Of a stretch of 64,000 nt of DNA, positions 16,100 through 25,984 are shown piece after piece. The notes below the pieces were generated by a model, which saw only the letters and a list, made by a program, of their open reading frames with translations, had not been told where the DNA came from and searched no databases. The translations under genes and the position numbers were made by a program. The stretch is from Orenia metallireducens (lineage in GTDB: Bacteria; Bacillota; Halanaerobiia; Halobacteroidales; Halobacteroidaceae). Numbering within the stretch: the stretch's first letter is position 1; each line of letters begins with the position of its first letter. The stretch is taken from positions 165,065 through 229,064 of the forward strand of contig NZ_PVNB01000002.1 of assembly GCF_003001995.1 (NCBI RefSeq), given 5' to 3'.

Positions 16100-17614
16100 T
16101 TAAAGATATTCTCTAATCAACTCAGCAGCTCTATCTAAACCCGGACCTCCAATTATTAATAAGAGGTCATTTCTCTTAGTTTTGCCCAAAGCCAATTCGA
16201 TTGCTTCTTGTAACCTAGCAGTATTCTTAATATTAATACCCTTATTCCTGATAATCTCAGTAAAGACTGCCTCTTCCTCTAATAATACTTTATTCTTGTA
16301 AATTACCTCTTCTTCAGCTCTAGTAGTAATAAGATCTGCTAAATTCAATCTTTTAGCCCACTTACCAATAAGCTGAGCATTTAAGCGATTGGCCTGAAGT
16401 CCTCGTCTTCCTTTTAAAAAGTGGACCATAATTAAATCATTATAATCAAAGCTTTTAATAGTTTGAAAGTTGGCCGTTAAGCTTGCTGGATTATGAGCAA
16501 AATCATCGATAATAGTAAAATCTTGATCATAAATCACTTCCATTCTTCTTCTAATTCCAGTAAAGGACTCTAAAGCTGCTTTGACCTTTAATAATGGGAA
16601 TCCTAAGATTAAGGCTGTAGTAAAAGCAGCTAAAATATTATATATATTATGATAACCTAATAATGGTGTCCTTAATCTAAGAACTGTAGGATGAACCATC
16701 TTTCCAAGATTACTAATAATATCACGATTAATACTAATTTTAAATTCCAAACCATTTTGATTCATTTTTATATCTTCAGCTTTAATATCTCCATGCTTAT
16801 TATAGATACTATAGGTATATATCTTTGCTTCTGTAATCTTTACTAACCTGTTAGTATACTTGTCATCTAAATTAAACACGGCAGCCTTATCCTCAGCTAA
16901 ATATCTAAATAACCGCTCTTTACTTTGATAATAGTCCTCTAAACTCTTATGAAACTCCATATGGTCATAAGATAGATTGGTAAAGACACCTACATCATAA
17001 TCTACACCCCAAACCCGATCCAACTTCAAGCCATGGGAAGATACCTCCATGGTCAAATAGTCTGTCTTACTCTTTCTCATCTTAGTAAAGAATTTATTTA
17101 AGGTGATAATGTCTGGAGTAGTACATTTGGTAGGGTCATAAAGGTACTCTGTTCCAATCTTATTATATAGTGTCCCAATTAAGCCACTACTACCGACTAT
17201 ATCAGTTATAATATGATCTATCATAGAGCTTGTAGTCGTCTTGCCTGTAGTACCAGTTACCCCAATTATCCTTAGTTTGTGACTAGGGTTATCATATACT
17301 CTATTGACCAGCTCTGCTAATACCTTCCTACTATTCTTGACTCTGATATAGGTGAAATCTTTGTTATTTTCAATCTTATCTTCACCAATGATAGCAATAG
17401 CACCCTGACTTATAGCTTCATTAATATATTGGTGACCATCTACATTAAACCCTTTAATAGCTACAAATAATGAGTTAGCTTTGACATTTTTAGAATTATC
17501 TGTTACATGGTCTATCTCCCAATTTTGAAAGTTATCAATTTCTATTATATCCAAACCTCTAATCAATTCATCTAATAACAGTTCATTTAAATCTACCAAG
17601 GGATTTGAAAACAC
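16100..17614 (-). CDS. MurE-like Mur ligase, divergent
   Basis: A Mur ligase with the MurE order: N-terminal UDP-binding type domain (VTDNSKNV, SLFVAIKGFNVDGH), P-loop GVTGTTGKTTT at 118-128, VSSHGLKLDRVWG and DHMEFHKSLEDYYQSKERLF of the central domain. The C-terminal domain has DDFAHNPASL but lacks the DNPR diaminopimelate motif and the usual GKGHE end (here IGGPGLDRAAE). It is therefore probably not the housekeeping DAP-adding enzyme. It could join another amino acid or act on another UDP-sugar peptide. GTG start after AAGGGGGG. VanW is divergent from it. Confidence 0.75.
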   Translation of the reverse strand: MFSNPLVDLNELLLDELIRGLDIIEIDNFQNWEIDHVTDNSKNVKANSLFVAIKGFNVDGHQYINEAISQGAIAIIGEDKIENNKDFTYIRVKNSRKVLAELVNRVYDNPSHKLRIIGVTGTTGKTTTSSMIDHIITDIVGSSGLIGTLYNKIGTEYLYDPTKCTTPDIITLNKFFTKMRKSKTDYLTMEVSSHGLKLDRVWGVDYDVGVFTNLSYDHMEFHKSLEDYYQSKERLFRYLAEDKAAVFNLDDKYTNRLVKITEAKIYTYSIYNKHGDIKAEDIKMNQNGLEFKISINRDIISNLGKMVHPTVLRLRTPLLGYHNIYNILAAFTTALILGFPLLKVKAALESFTGIRRRMEVIYDQDFTIIDDFAHNPASLTANFQTIKSFDYNDLIMVHFLKGRRGLQANRLNAQLIGKWAKRLNLADLITTRAEEEVIYKNKVLLEEEAVFTEIIRNKGINIKNTARLQEAIELALGKTKRNDLLLIIGGPGLDRAAELIREYL

Positions 17615-17880
17615 TTTATCCCCCCTTTTATAAGCTTTTAAAAAACAAATTCAGATATAAATTTTCTGAAGTTACTATAACTATATGTACTAATTAAGGT
17701 GATTATTAAGACAAGAGCTATATCCAGACTGATAAAATTAATTATACTTTATATTATATATAATACTTTTAAATTTTTAAAATGATAGAATCATCTACTA
17801 ATTATGGAATTAAATCAAATACATATTTATGATAGCTTTAACAGATTATAAAAATATATTAAAGATTGGGGGATAAAATA

Positions 17881-18804
17881 ATGAATCGCAATGATAAAAA
17901 ACAAACTTCAATTGTAATCTTAATAGTACTAGTCACCTTGATTCTTAGTTTTATCATCTCAATACCAGACAAAAATAACCTCTCTAAATCTAAAAAAGAA
18001 TTAGGAACTGATGAGCCATTCTTTCTTAAGGTAGTAAGACCAGAAGTATCATTAGAAGGATTAAATATAGGAGGACTAAATGTTAATCAGATCAATCAGC
18101 TTTTACACAAATTGTCCCCCAAAAAGAGTATAGAACCTCAAAATGCCTTTATCTTCAGGGATAAAATCTTTGATAGTAAATTAGGCAGATCAATAGATAC
18201 TAAAAAAACTATGCAAAATATTCTCTCTGCTAAAACAGAAGATAAGATAAGTTGCTCCTATACTACTATAGCCCCTACTATCAGTAAAGAAATGCTTAAG
18301 AGTAAAGGTATCTTTTATTTTACAAAAATAGATAAATCAAAATCAAAAGGTAGAATATTAGGGCACTATACCACTTATCTTGCAAATAATTCGCTAAACC
18401 GAAGGAATAATATTAGGATAGCTCTTGAAGATATAAATTATTATGAACTTAAACCCAAAGAAGAGTTCTCATTTAATCAGATTATCGGACTACCTAGTCA
18501 AGAGAAAGGATATAAAAAAGCACCTATTATCGACTCTGGTAAATTCATCCCTAAAGTCGGTGGAGGTATCTGTCAAGTTTCTACAACTCTTTATAACGCC
18601 ACTTTAGAAGCAAAGCTTAAAATTACAGAAAGGCATCGCCATAGCAAAGTTCTTTCCTATATAAAAGCAGGCCAAGATGCTACAGTAGTTCCACAACAAA
18701 AAGACTTTAAATTTGTTAATAATACAGAAAATCCCCTTATCATCTTAACAGATATTATAGATAGGTATGTAGCTATTTATATCCTAGAAGAGATAAGGGA
18801 TTAA
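17881..18804 (+). CDS. VanW-family protein
   Basis: The C-terminal half has the VanW signature (SFNQIIG, KVGGGICQVSTTLYNA, and a following HRHSKV). One N-terminal membrane segment at residues 11-27 places the rest outside the cytoplasm. VanW accompanies some vancomycin-resistance clusters, but the family is widespread and its reaction is unknown; links to cell wall are likely. The start was set at ATG 17881 after GGGGGAT; the longer frame from TTG 17866 reads through that site. It is divergent from the MurE-like gene and convergent, with 4 bp overlap, to the next. Confidence 0.85.
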   Translation: MNRNDKKQTSIVILIVLVTLILSFIISIPDKNNLSKSKKELGTDEPFFLKVVRPEVSLEGLNIGGLNVNQINQLLHKLSPKKSIEPQNAFIFRDKIFDSKLGRSIDTKKTMQNILSAKTEDKISCSYTTIAPTISKEMLKSKGIFYFTKIDKSKSKGRILGHYTTYLANNSLNRRNNIRIALEDINYYELKPKEEFSFNQIIGLPSQEKGYKKAPIIDSGKFIPKVGGGICQVSTTLYNATLEAKLKITERHRHSKVLSYIKAGQDATVVPQQKDFKFVNNTENPLIILTDIIDRYVAIYILEEIRD

Positions 18805-19832
18805 AAGATTATTAAGATAAAGATAATTATAATTATAAATAATGTTATGAAGAATAAAAGCATAAAGGTTCCTTGGTCTATAGCCGCTCCTTCTTTATTC
18901 TTTATACTCTTTTCTTCTGCCTGTGGTGTTGATATTTTAATCTGAGGACTGACCGATAGATTCCCATAGATATTGGGACCAAATTTAATTAAAACCCAAT
19001 ATCTCTCTGTAGCTTGATTGAACTCTCTATCTTCAATTGTTGCCTTAATCATCCCTGTTGTATCTTTTAATAAACTTGCTAAATATCTGCCCATCTCACT
19101 ATTGTCACTAATTTTGACTAAAATTTCATCCCCATTAAGCAACTCTTCAACTCTTTTTCCACTACTAGGAGAAATAACAGGCTGACAAGTCAGATTTATA
19201 TCTAAGCCTAACTTCTTCTCTTCTCCTTCTTGTTTTGCAGAATGATTATCATCATTTTGAGCTTGTTCTTCTTTAAAGAAGAGATCAGGATAATAGGTTT
19301 TTAATTTAACCTTAGTTAAAGTTTTAGCAAATAGCTTTAAATTTATCTCCTCTTTAAGAAACTCCTCTAATTTTTCTTTAAAAATCATTTTAAATTTAGA
19401 GAGATCATCTGCTTTTAATAGTGTAAATAGTTCGTATATCTCAGCAGCAGTAAATAGCCTCTCAAACTTTAAATGGGACTCCTTAGAATTAAGACTTTTT
19501 TTACTTTTAACATTGACATCAGTTAAAGTCTTAGTAAAGACCATATGGTCTATGTTAAGACTTATATTCTCCACATCCTCTTTGGAGGTTGTTACCAGAT
19601 CAGAGCTTAATATCTCTCCATCCCTTCCATCACTTACGATACTGAATAAGAGATAGGTCTTGTTATAAGCACCATAGCCGACTCTACCATGAATAATCAT
19701 ATAACTTTGGCTGACATAATCGACCATCTGTAATGCCTTATCTAAATCACCTTCAGCTAACTTTAAAGCCTGTTTAGCCTCATCTTGATTTATTTCTGCA
19801 GTCTGTTGTATTACTCCAATTTTTTGGTCCAT
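18801..19832 (-). CDS. Tail-anchored protein with UBA-like N-terminus, paralogue 1
   Basis: Residues 1-40 (IGVIQQTAEINQDEAKQAL, then GDLDKALQMVDYV) read like the three-helix UBA/TS-N fold of nascent-chain and elongation-factor proteins. A mixed middle region follows, with a charged low-complexity linker, then a conserved segment (LDINLTCQPVISPSSGKRVE, RYWVLIKFGPNIYGNLSV). The chain ends in a single membrane helix of about 20 residues with no tail, the topology of tail-anchored proteins. It is a paralogue of the next gene. Start set at ATG 19832 after AAAGGGTGA. Family and function unknown to me. Confidence 0.7.
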   Translation of the reverse strand: MDQKIGVIQQTAEINQDEAKQALKLAEGDLDKALQMVDYVSQSYMIIHGRVGYGAYNKTYLLFSIVSDGRDGEILSSDLVTTSKEDVENISLNIDHMVFTKTLTDVNVKSKKSLNSKESHLKFERLFTAAEIYELFTLLKADDLSKFKMIFKEKLEEFLKEEINLKLFAKTLTKVKLKTYYPDLFFKEEQAQNDDNHSAKQEGEEKKLGLDINLTCQPVISPSSGKRVEELLNGDEILVKISDNSEMGRYLASLLKDTTGMIKATIEDREFNQATERYWVLIKFGPNIYGNLSVSPQIKISTPQAEEKSIKNKEGAAIDQGTFMLLFFITLFIIIIIFILIIF

Positions 19833-19971
19833 GGTCTTCACCCTTTATTAAATGAACTTAGCTAGACTAATTTCATAGAATCTAATGATTATTATCGTAC
19901 TCTATATAGTCTTTTAATATTTGAATTCTTTTTAAGTTGATTGTACCCTTTAATGAAATATTATATCCTAA

Positions 19972-21003
19972 TTAAAGATAATTATAGAGAATGATTCCTA
20001 GAATAATTATAACGATGATAATTGAAAATATAGTTAAATTATTTTTATTAATCTTTCCCTTATCGATTTCTTTATTATTACTAATTTCAGAGTCTACAGT
20101 ACTTATCTTAACTTCAGGCTCTACAATTAAATTACCATAGATATTAGGACCAAACTGTACCACAACTGAATAACGCCTTAGATTTTCATTGAAGGACATT
20201 TTACTTATAACACCTGTAGCTGTTCCTGAGGAGTCTTTGAGTAATTTATTGAGATATTGACCAATCTCTTTGTGGTCAGTAATCTTAACTTTGAGTTTAT
20301 CACCTATATTTAGCTCACTTATCCGTTTACCCTTAGTAGCTGAAATAATAGGTACACAGCTTAAATTGATATCTAAACTACCTTTTGTCAGCTTCCCTTC
20401 CCTCTTAGATCCCTTCTCTTCTATCTCTTCTACAGGAGCTTCTTCAAAAAATTCAGGAAAGAGATTTCTTAATTTTGCTTTTGTTATTAATTCTAGGTAA
20501 ATTTCTAAATCAAAAGCACCTTCAAGGACATTCATCATCTTCTCTTTAATAAAATCATGTAACTGTTCTATCTGATCTTCTTTACTCATTTTGAATATCT
20601 TAAAGATAAGTGTTGGATTAAATATTTCTTCTATCTTCTTCTTAATTTGATATTCAAAATTAAAATTTTCTGACTGCTTTATCTTCTGCAAAGCTTTCAT
20701 AAAGACCTGAGGATCTACCTTTAACTCTATATTAGAAATTAATTCTCTATCATTAATAGCAACATCACTATTAACAAATTCTCCTTCTTTTCCATTCCAA
20801 ACAACTCCAATCAGTCCATAATTTTTATTATGGTTACTAGCACCTGAAGTGAATTTGATCTGAAGTAGAATATAATCTCTAGCTACATAATCACCCATGT
20901 ATAATGCTTTTTCTAAATCATCCTCAGCTAATTTTAGAGCCGTTTCAGCTTCTTCTTGATTAACCTCTAAGGTCTGCTGTATAATCTTAATCTTCTCGTC
21001 CAT
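19972..21003 (-). CDS. Tail-anchored protein with UBA-like N-terminus, paralogue 2
   Basis: Same architecture as its downstream neighbour: UBA-like MDEKIKIIQQTLEVNQEEAE with DLEKALYMGDYV, a middle domain, a Lys/Glu-rich linker, LDINLSCVPIISATKGKRIS with VVQFGPNIYGNLIV, and a C-terminal membrane helix ending LYNYL. The pair arose by tandem duplication; roughly 40-50 percent identity by eye. ATG after TAGGAGGT. The bulk faces the cytoplasm if the tail anchor is the only membrane segment. No enzymatic motif seen. Confidence 0.7.
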   Translation of the reverse strand: MDEKIKIIQQTLEVNQEEAETALKLAEDDLEKALYMGDYVARDYILLQIKFTSGASNHNKNYGLIGVVWNGKEGEFVNSDVAINDRELISNIELKVDPQVFMKALQKIKQSENFNFEYQIKKKIEEIFNPTLIFKIFKMSKEDQIEQLHDFIKEKMMNVLEGAFDLEIYLELITKAKLRNLFPEFFEEAPVEEIEEKGSKREGKLTKGSLDINLSCVPIISATKGKRISELNIGDKLKVKITDHKEIGQYLNKLLKDSSGTATGVISKMSFNENLRRYSVVVQFGPNIYGNLIVEPEVKISTVDSEISNNKEIDKGKINKNNLTIFSIIIVIIILGIILYNYL

Positions 21004-21166
21004 AAAGACCTCCTAATAACTTATTAAATTAATCTTTTGCACTCTAAATTTAATAAAACAAAAATTTCCCTATAAATTCAATTTATTTTATATAAAATAA
21101 TTCTATGGATTTTACTTTAATACCTTTATTTAATTTTGATTTTATCTAAATTTAGTACTCTTTTAT

Positions 21167-21208
21167 AAAAATAATCAAAGGGGCATTAATGCCCCTTTGA
21201 TTATTTTT
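21167..21208 (-). terminator. Terminator of UPF0182 gene
   Basis: Perfect 42-bp palindrome around AATCAAAGGGGCATT that includes the TAA stop codon of the gene; the minus side continues into TTTTATAAAAG. Confidence 0.8.
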
Positions 21209-23957
21209 CTGCTTTCTCTTGTAATAAATTTAATTTCTCCTCTAAGTTCTTAATTAGTCTTCCATACTCTGTCCAATCTCCTGCTTTCAATGCTTCTTTA
21301 GAACTACTATAGAGCTTAGCAATCTCATTGATCAATCCTTTAACACTAAGATTCTGCTTACCTTCTTCTGTTTCTTCTGTTTCTGCTGCTTTATCTTCTT
21401 TTAAATCTTCTTTATTAACTCTAAATAATCTTTGTAGTGCCAACTCTAAGCTATTCTCCATAATCACATCTTCACCATAAGAGACAATTACCTTCTTTAA
21501 CTCAGGTAATTGGCTCTGTTCTGCTTGCAAGTAGATCGGTTCAACATAAAGGATAGAATTTTTGATAGGAATAGTCAATAAATTACCTCTGATTACTCTT
21601 GATCCTCTTTGATTCCATAAGCTTAGCTGTTGGGATATCTCTGAATTTTGATCTATTCTTGCTTCAATCTGCATTGGACCATAGACTAACTCCCGTTTAG
21701 GGAACTTATATAAAACCAGTTTCCCATAATCATCATGATCAGATTTAGCTGCTAACCAAGAGATCATATTATTCTTCCTCACAGGAGTAAAAGGTAACAT
21801 CAATAAGAATCTCTCCTCTGCTTCATCAGGAAGCTTCATCAATGTATAATAAGGTTCCATCTCAATAGCAGTTCCTGCATAATTCTCCTGAGGTATATTC
21901 CATAAATCCTCTTTATTATAAAAGACTGTTGGATCCTCCATATGATAAATACTGTATAGCTTAGCTTGAATCTTAAATAGATCTACAGGATAACGAATAT
22001 GAGCTTTAATATCTGCTGGCATTTCCTTAAATTTACTGAATAGTTCAGGGAATATCTTCTGATAGGTTCTAATAATAGGGTCACTATTATCAACTACATA
22101 AAATTTAACCTTTCCTGTGTAAGCATTGGTTACTACCTTAACAGAATTACGGATATAATTTCCCCAGTTCTGTGGTTCTGAATAGGGATATCTATTACTT
22201 GTAGTATAAGCATCATGAATCCAGTATAACTCTCCTAAATCGCTTACTACTAAGTATGGGTCATTATCATACCTTAAAAAAGGCGCAATCTTAGCTACCC
22301 TAGTTTTGATATTACGATTAAACATCAATCTACTCTCTGAGCTAATATCATCATTTAATAATAACTTTAAGGTAGCATATTTAGCGGCAAAGGCTAACCG
22401 TCTAATTGGTGAACTTAACTTAACCCCTCCATCGCCATTATATTGAGTATAATTATTCCGATCACCTTCTGGATAATCAAATTCCTTAGCCTCAGTATTA
22501 ACTATTACATATTCATTGCTTAACTCTCCATAGTAGATTCTTGGCTGCTTGATTTTAAACTTCTTACTTTGTGGTGGGATGTCCTTAATTAGAAATTCTG
22601 GCAATCCCCCTGGACTTACCCTATTTACTGGGCTCATTGCCAAACCAAAACCATGGGTATAATTTAATCGCTTATTTACCCAAGTTTTAGCTCTATTAGA
22701 TAAGAGTTGTTGACTAAGTTCCCTAGCTCCTAACATCACTTGTCTGGTTTCGCCATCTATTTGATACCTATCTATATCTATATCATTAAAGGAATAATAG
22801 GATCTAATCCCTTGCAGCTGACCATAGGTAGTCTTTAGAGGTCTATTGTCCCATAGTCTAATATTATTTATGGTAGTCTTATTACTAAGAATATCATCAT
22901 AAGTTAAATCTTCTTTAAAATCAAAATCTCGCTTCTCAATCTCATCAAGGTTGTAAGCTTTTTTAGTAAATTCAATGTTATATTCAATATAAGGAGCTTC
23001 CTTAGCTACTTCATTTGGTTCAACTTGATATTGCTGAACAAGTCCAGGATAAATAGTATTCAACAGTAATGAGGCTATAAATAATGTAACAACACCCCCA
23101 ATTATCAACTTTGTCTTTTTTATAAAAATATTTATAAAGATAAAGATAGCTAATACTATTGTTATTAAAGATAATGCTTTTAAACCAAAAAGCTGAGCAT
23201 GAATATCAGTATAGCTAGCTCCAAAGGCGACACCTCTACTAGAGTATAGTAATTGGAACATATCTAAACGATAGCCCCAAGCCTTTAATAGGAAGAAGAG
23301 ACTGATTAAAATTGATAGATGATACTTGCCGCGATTGCTGATTCGACTAAAGAATCCACCACGATTACTCAGTAGATAAACTCCTCCTACTATTAGACCT
23401 GTAATAATAACCAAGGTAGATAATAGCTGATAAATAAATTGATAGAAAGGAAATTTAAAAATATAAAAAGAGATATCCTTATTAAATATAGGATCTGTAT
23501 TAGCAAAACTAGTAGCATTTAAAAATTCCAATACTACCCTCCAACTATTAGCGCCAATACTACTAAAGAAGAAACCTATTATTATACTGATCAATAAATA
23601 GATTAAATTTATCCTATTTGAATTTAGAAAACCTAGAAACTTGATATCTTTTTTAGGATTAAGCTCTACTACATGATTATTATCAGTGTCATCACTTCTT
23701 TTGAAATTTTCAATTAGCTTCAATAATGCTTTTTTAGTAAATAATAAATTGAAATATATAAATAGGGAAAAACAGAACCAAACTCCTAGTCTAACAATAA
23801 TCTTTGCTTGAAAGATGGTCCAAAAACTATCTATAAAATTTAAGCTCTTAAACCAGAGTATATCGGTGTAAAAATTTACCCCTAAACCTAAAAAATTTAC
23901 CCCCAAAATAATTAAAAATAATAAAGAAATAATCAACCCTCTAGAAAATAATTTCAT
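21201..23957 (-). CDS. UPF0182 (COG1615) large membrane protein
   Basis: A 918-residue member of UPF0182. About seven hydrophobic segments fill residues 1-310, followed by a large, probably external domain with YDDILSNKTTINNIRLWDNR, RSYYSFNDIDIDRY and HGFGLAMSPVNRVSPGGLPE, all typical of the family. An acidic linker (KEDKAAETEETEEG) precedes a C-terminal helical part. The family is found in Actinobacteria, Cyanobacteria and Clostridia; its function is unknown. ATG start; monocistronic with its own terminator. Confidence 0.92.
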   Translation of the reverse strand: MKLFSRGLIISLLFLIILGVNFLGLGVNFYTDILWFKSLNFIDSFWTIFQAKIIVRLGVWFCFSLFIYFNLLFTKKALLKLIENFKRSDDTDNNHVVELNPKKDIKFLGFLNSNRINLIYLLISIIIGFFFSSIGANSWRVVLEFLNATSFANTDPIFNKDISFYIFKFPFYQFIYQLLSTLVIITGLIVGGVYLLSNRGGFFSRISNRGKYHLSILISLFFLLKAWGYRLDMFQLLYSSRGVAFGASYTDIHAQLFGLKALSLITIVLAIFIFINIFIKKTKLIIGGVVTLFIASLLLNTIYPGLVQQYQVEPNEVAKEAPYIEYNIEFTKKAYNLDEIEKRDFDFKEDLTYDDILSNKTTINNIRLWDNRPLKTTYGQLQGIRSYYSFNDIDIDRYQIDGETRQVMLGARELSQQLLSNRAKTWVNKRLNYTHGFGLAMSPVNRVSPGGLPEFLIKDIPPQSKKFKIKQPRIYYGELSNEYVIVNTEAKEFDYPEGDRNNYTQYNGDGGVKLSSPIRRLAFAAKYATLKLLLNDDISSESRLMFNRNIKTRVAKIAPFLRYDNDPYLVVSDLGELYWIHDAYTTSNRYPYSEPQNWGNYIRNSVKVVTNAYTGKVKFYVVDNSDPIIRTYQKIFPELFSKFKEMPADIKAHIRYPVDLFKIQAKLYSIYHMEDPTVFYNKEDLWNIPQENYAGTAIEMEPYYTLMKLPDEAEERFLLMLPFTPVRKNNMISWLAAKSDHDDYGKLVLYKFPKRELVYGPMQIEARIDQNSEISQQLSLWNQRGSRVIRGNLLTIPIKNSILYVEPIYLQAEQSQLPELKKVIVSYGEDVIMENSLELALQRLFRVNKEDLKEDKAAETEETEEGKQNLSVKGLINEIAKLYSSSKEALKAGDWTEYGRLIKNLEEKLNLLQEKAEK

Positions 23958-24098
23958 ACTCCCAACCCCTCAATCTCTATTTTATAGTTTAAGTTACTAG
24001 TACTGCTTTATAATTCAAATCTTAAAATAAATTCTAATCTTAGTTTATGTTATATTATCACATCCTAGTATCTCCTTACAATGTTAATAAAAAAGTGC

Positions 24099-24135
24099 AA
24101 GTGTGAGTAAAAACCTTCAACTCACTCTCACACTT
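24099..24135 (-). terminator. Terminator of HEAT-repeat gene
   Basis: AAGTGTGAG pairs with CTCACACTT; on the minus strand the stem is followed a few bases later by TTTTTTATT. Confidence 0.6.
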
Positions 24136-24150
24136 AAATTTTAAGGTGAT

Positions 24151-25323
24151 TTATCCTATTATCTGAAATTCCCTCTGTTCTTCTTTAAGATAATCATCTA
24201 AAGATAGCTCTTCTCTTATATCATCATTCATTTTATCTCCTAGTTCGTAGATCCTATTAATATTATCTATTACTTTTTCCATATCTAGCTCTTTTAATAC
24301 CTGTAATGCTTCTGTCTTAGTTTCTTTTATTCTAGTAGCTTTAAGCAAATATTCAAATCCTTTATCCCCTAATTTAATTAGCGAATGATAAGCATTCATT
24401 CTCACCATACCACTACTATCTGTAATTAATGTAAATAATTTAGGCACTGCATCTTCCTTACCATATTCACCAAGGATTTTGGCGGCTTGGCTTCTTACTT
24501 CACAATTATTATCCTCTAATTTATCAATTAAATTATCAAAGACCCCTTGACTATCCTTAAATTTGGCTATCGCCTTGATAGCTTGAACTCTAATCATCTC
24601 CGATTTGTCATTTAATAAGTTGCTGAAAATATTGATGATCTCTTCATCCTGTCTATCTTCATAATTCATATTGCTTAATAGCTTGATAGCCCAACTTCTA
24701 TATACTTCCTTCTTAGTAAAAGCAACTTCAACCAGTTGTTCAAAGGCCAAATCTCCAATCTTTTCAAAAGCCTTGGTCAACTTAGATAGAACCAGCTCAT
24801 TATCACAATAAGATAGGTACTCTATAAAAGTCTCAATGATCTTAGAATTGACTAACTCTGCTAAGGACTCTATAGCTATTTTCTTAACCTCATTACTTTG
24901 ATCATATAAAGAAGTAATAGCATAATCGATAGCTTGTGGGGTATTAAGTTTTACTAAAATCTCACAAGCTTCACCCCGCTTAGTTTCATCTTTAGCAACT
25001 AGCTCATTAAAGAGCTCATCTATTACACCGTTATTAATAAGTTCCTCCTTTACTTCTTGATATAAACTCTTTCCTAAGGATTGCTTACCTTCTGATAAGA
25101 GTTTCTTCTTGATTTCTATATCCTTTGACTTATTTAATTTTTCTAGTCCTTTGAGCAGATCCTCTTTGAGCAACCTTTCGATATAGCTATAACTCTTTTT
25201 GTTTTTAATCTTCTTTATTATCCATCTACTTATAACTAAAATAGTAATTATTATAACTAAAGTTGTTATCAAATTTTCCAATAAAAGAGTTATAGTATTT
25301 TGCATAAAGATTGGTATCTCCAT
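24151..25323 (-). CDS. Membrane-anchored HEAT-repeat protein
   Basis: An N-terminal membrane helix (about residues 12-32) is followed by positive charge (RWIIKKIKNKK), so the remaining 350 residues should be cytoplasmic. From about 110 to 345 there are successive HEAT/PBS-lyase-type helical repeats, for example IRVQAIKAIAKFKDSQGVFD, CEVRSQAAKILGEYGKEDAV and VRMNAYHSLIKLGDKGFEYL. Such repeats form protein-binding scaffolds. No catalytic motif is seen. ATG after GGAGAG. Its partner is unknown. Confidence 0.8.
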   Translation of the reverse strand: MEIPIFMQNTITLLLENLITTLVIIITILVISRWIIKKIKNKKSYSYIERLLKEDLLKGLEKLNKSKDIEIKKKLLSEGKQSLGKSLYQEVKEELINNGVIDELFNELVAKDETKRGEACEILVKLNTPQAIDYAITSLYDQSNEVKKIAIESLAELVNSKIIETFIEYLSYCDNELVLSKLTKAFEKIGDLAFEQLVEVAFTKKEVYRSWAIKLLSNMNYEDRQDEEIINIFSNLLNDKSEMIRVQAIKAIAKFKDSQGVFDNLIDKLEDNNCEVRSQAAKILGEYGKEDAVPKLFTLITDSSGMVRMNAYHSLIKLGDKGFEYLLKATRIKETKTEALQVLKELDMEKVIDNINRIYELGDKMNDDIREELSLDDYLKEEQREFQIIG

Positions 25324-25443
25324 CTTCTTCTCTCCTTTTTAATTTGTCTTTATTTCTTTATATTCTATAAATTAATTATTTTTCCTTCATAAAGATTTAT
25401 CTACCAGTATTATTGCTAGCAATATTCTTCTATCTCATAAAAT

Positions 25444-25476
25444 AATCCCCCTACTAAGGTGATTAGTAGGGGGATT
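25444..25476 (-). terminator. Terminator-like hairpin upstream of HEAT gene
   Basis: 14-bp stem AATCCCCCTACTAA/TTAGTAGGGGGATT with a 5-base loop; the minus side continues ATTATTTTATG. It may stop transcription from the vWA gene side or act in the HEAT-gene leader. Confidence 0.6.
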
Positions 25477-25625
25477 TTGGAAGAAATAAACACGAATATA
25501 AATATAATTGAACTTTATCTATATCAACCATATTATATTGTTATTACATTATTTTGTCAAGGAGATAATTCATTTTATATATATTATCAGATTCTTATGT
25601 TATTAAAAACTGATATAATAGAATG

Positions 25626-25928
25626 ACATTAAGACACTTTTGAATTTACAATTAAAAAGATTTTAAGATTTTTAAGCCGAAAAAAATTTCTGTTTGAACG
25701 AAGCAAAAATTGAGCTAGGATTTAGAGTATCATGAAATTTTGATTTAGAGAGTCTAATAAGTGATAATACTCATTATTTTGATTGCTAAGTGAGTTGAAT
25801 TTTTTTTCTAGACTTTTTGGTGACTTTTGCGGCAATGACAAAAATCACTCGGGAAAAAAGCTGATAAGCTTTCCCGAAAAATATTTTAATAATTTTACTC
25901 ACTTTTTAAAGTGAAAAGTGTCGCTATA
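25626..25928. repeat. Dispersed repeat, long copy D (303 bp)
   Basis: Left end ACATTAAGACACTTTTG and right end, on the other strand, TATAGCGACACTTTTC match the terminal repeats of the other copies, but the interior is about three times longer and unlike them. Internal inverted stretches (GGAAAAAAGC and GCTTTCCC) are visible. No coding frame. Confidence 0.55.
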
Positions 25929-25984
25929 CACCCATTAACAGTTACTCTCTGTATTGAAATTTAACTAATAAATCCTTCTAACCA

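Larger units (their letters stand above)
25324..25984. other. 661-bp spacer with terminator and repeat
   Basis: No gene is supported. The spacer contains a strong hairpin at 25444-25476 and the longest repeat-family member at 25626-25928. Confidence 0.5.
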
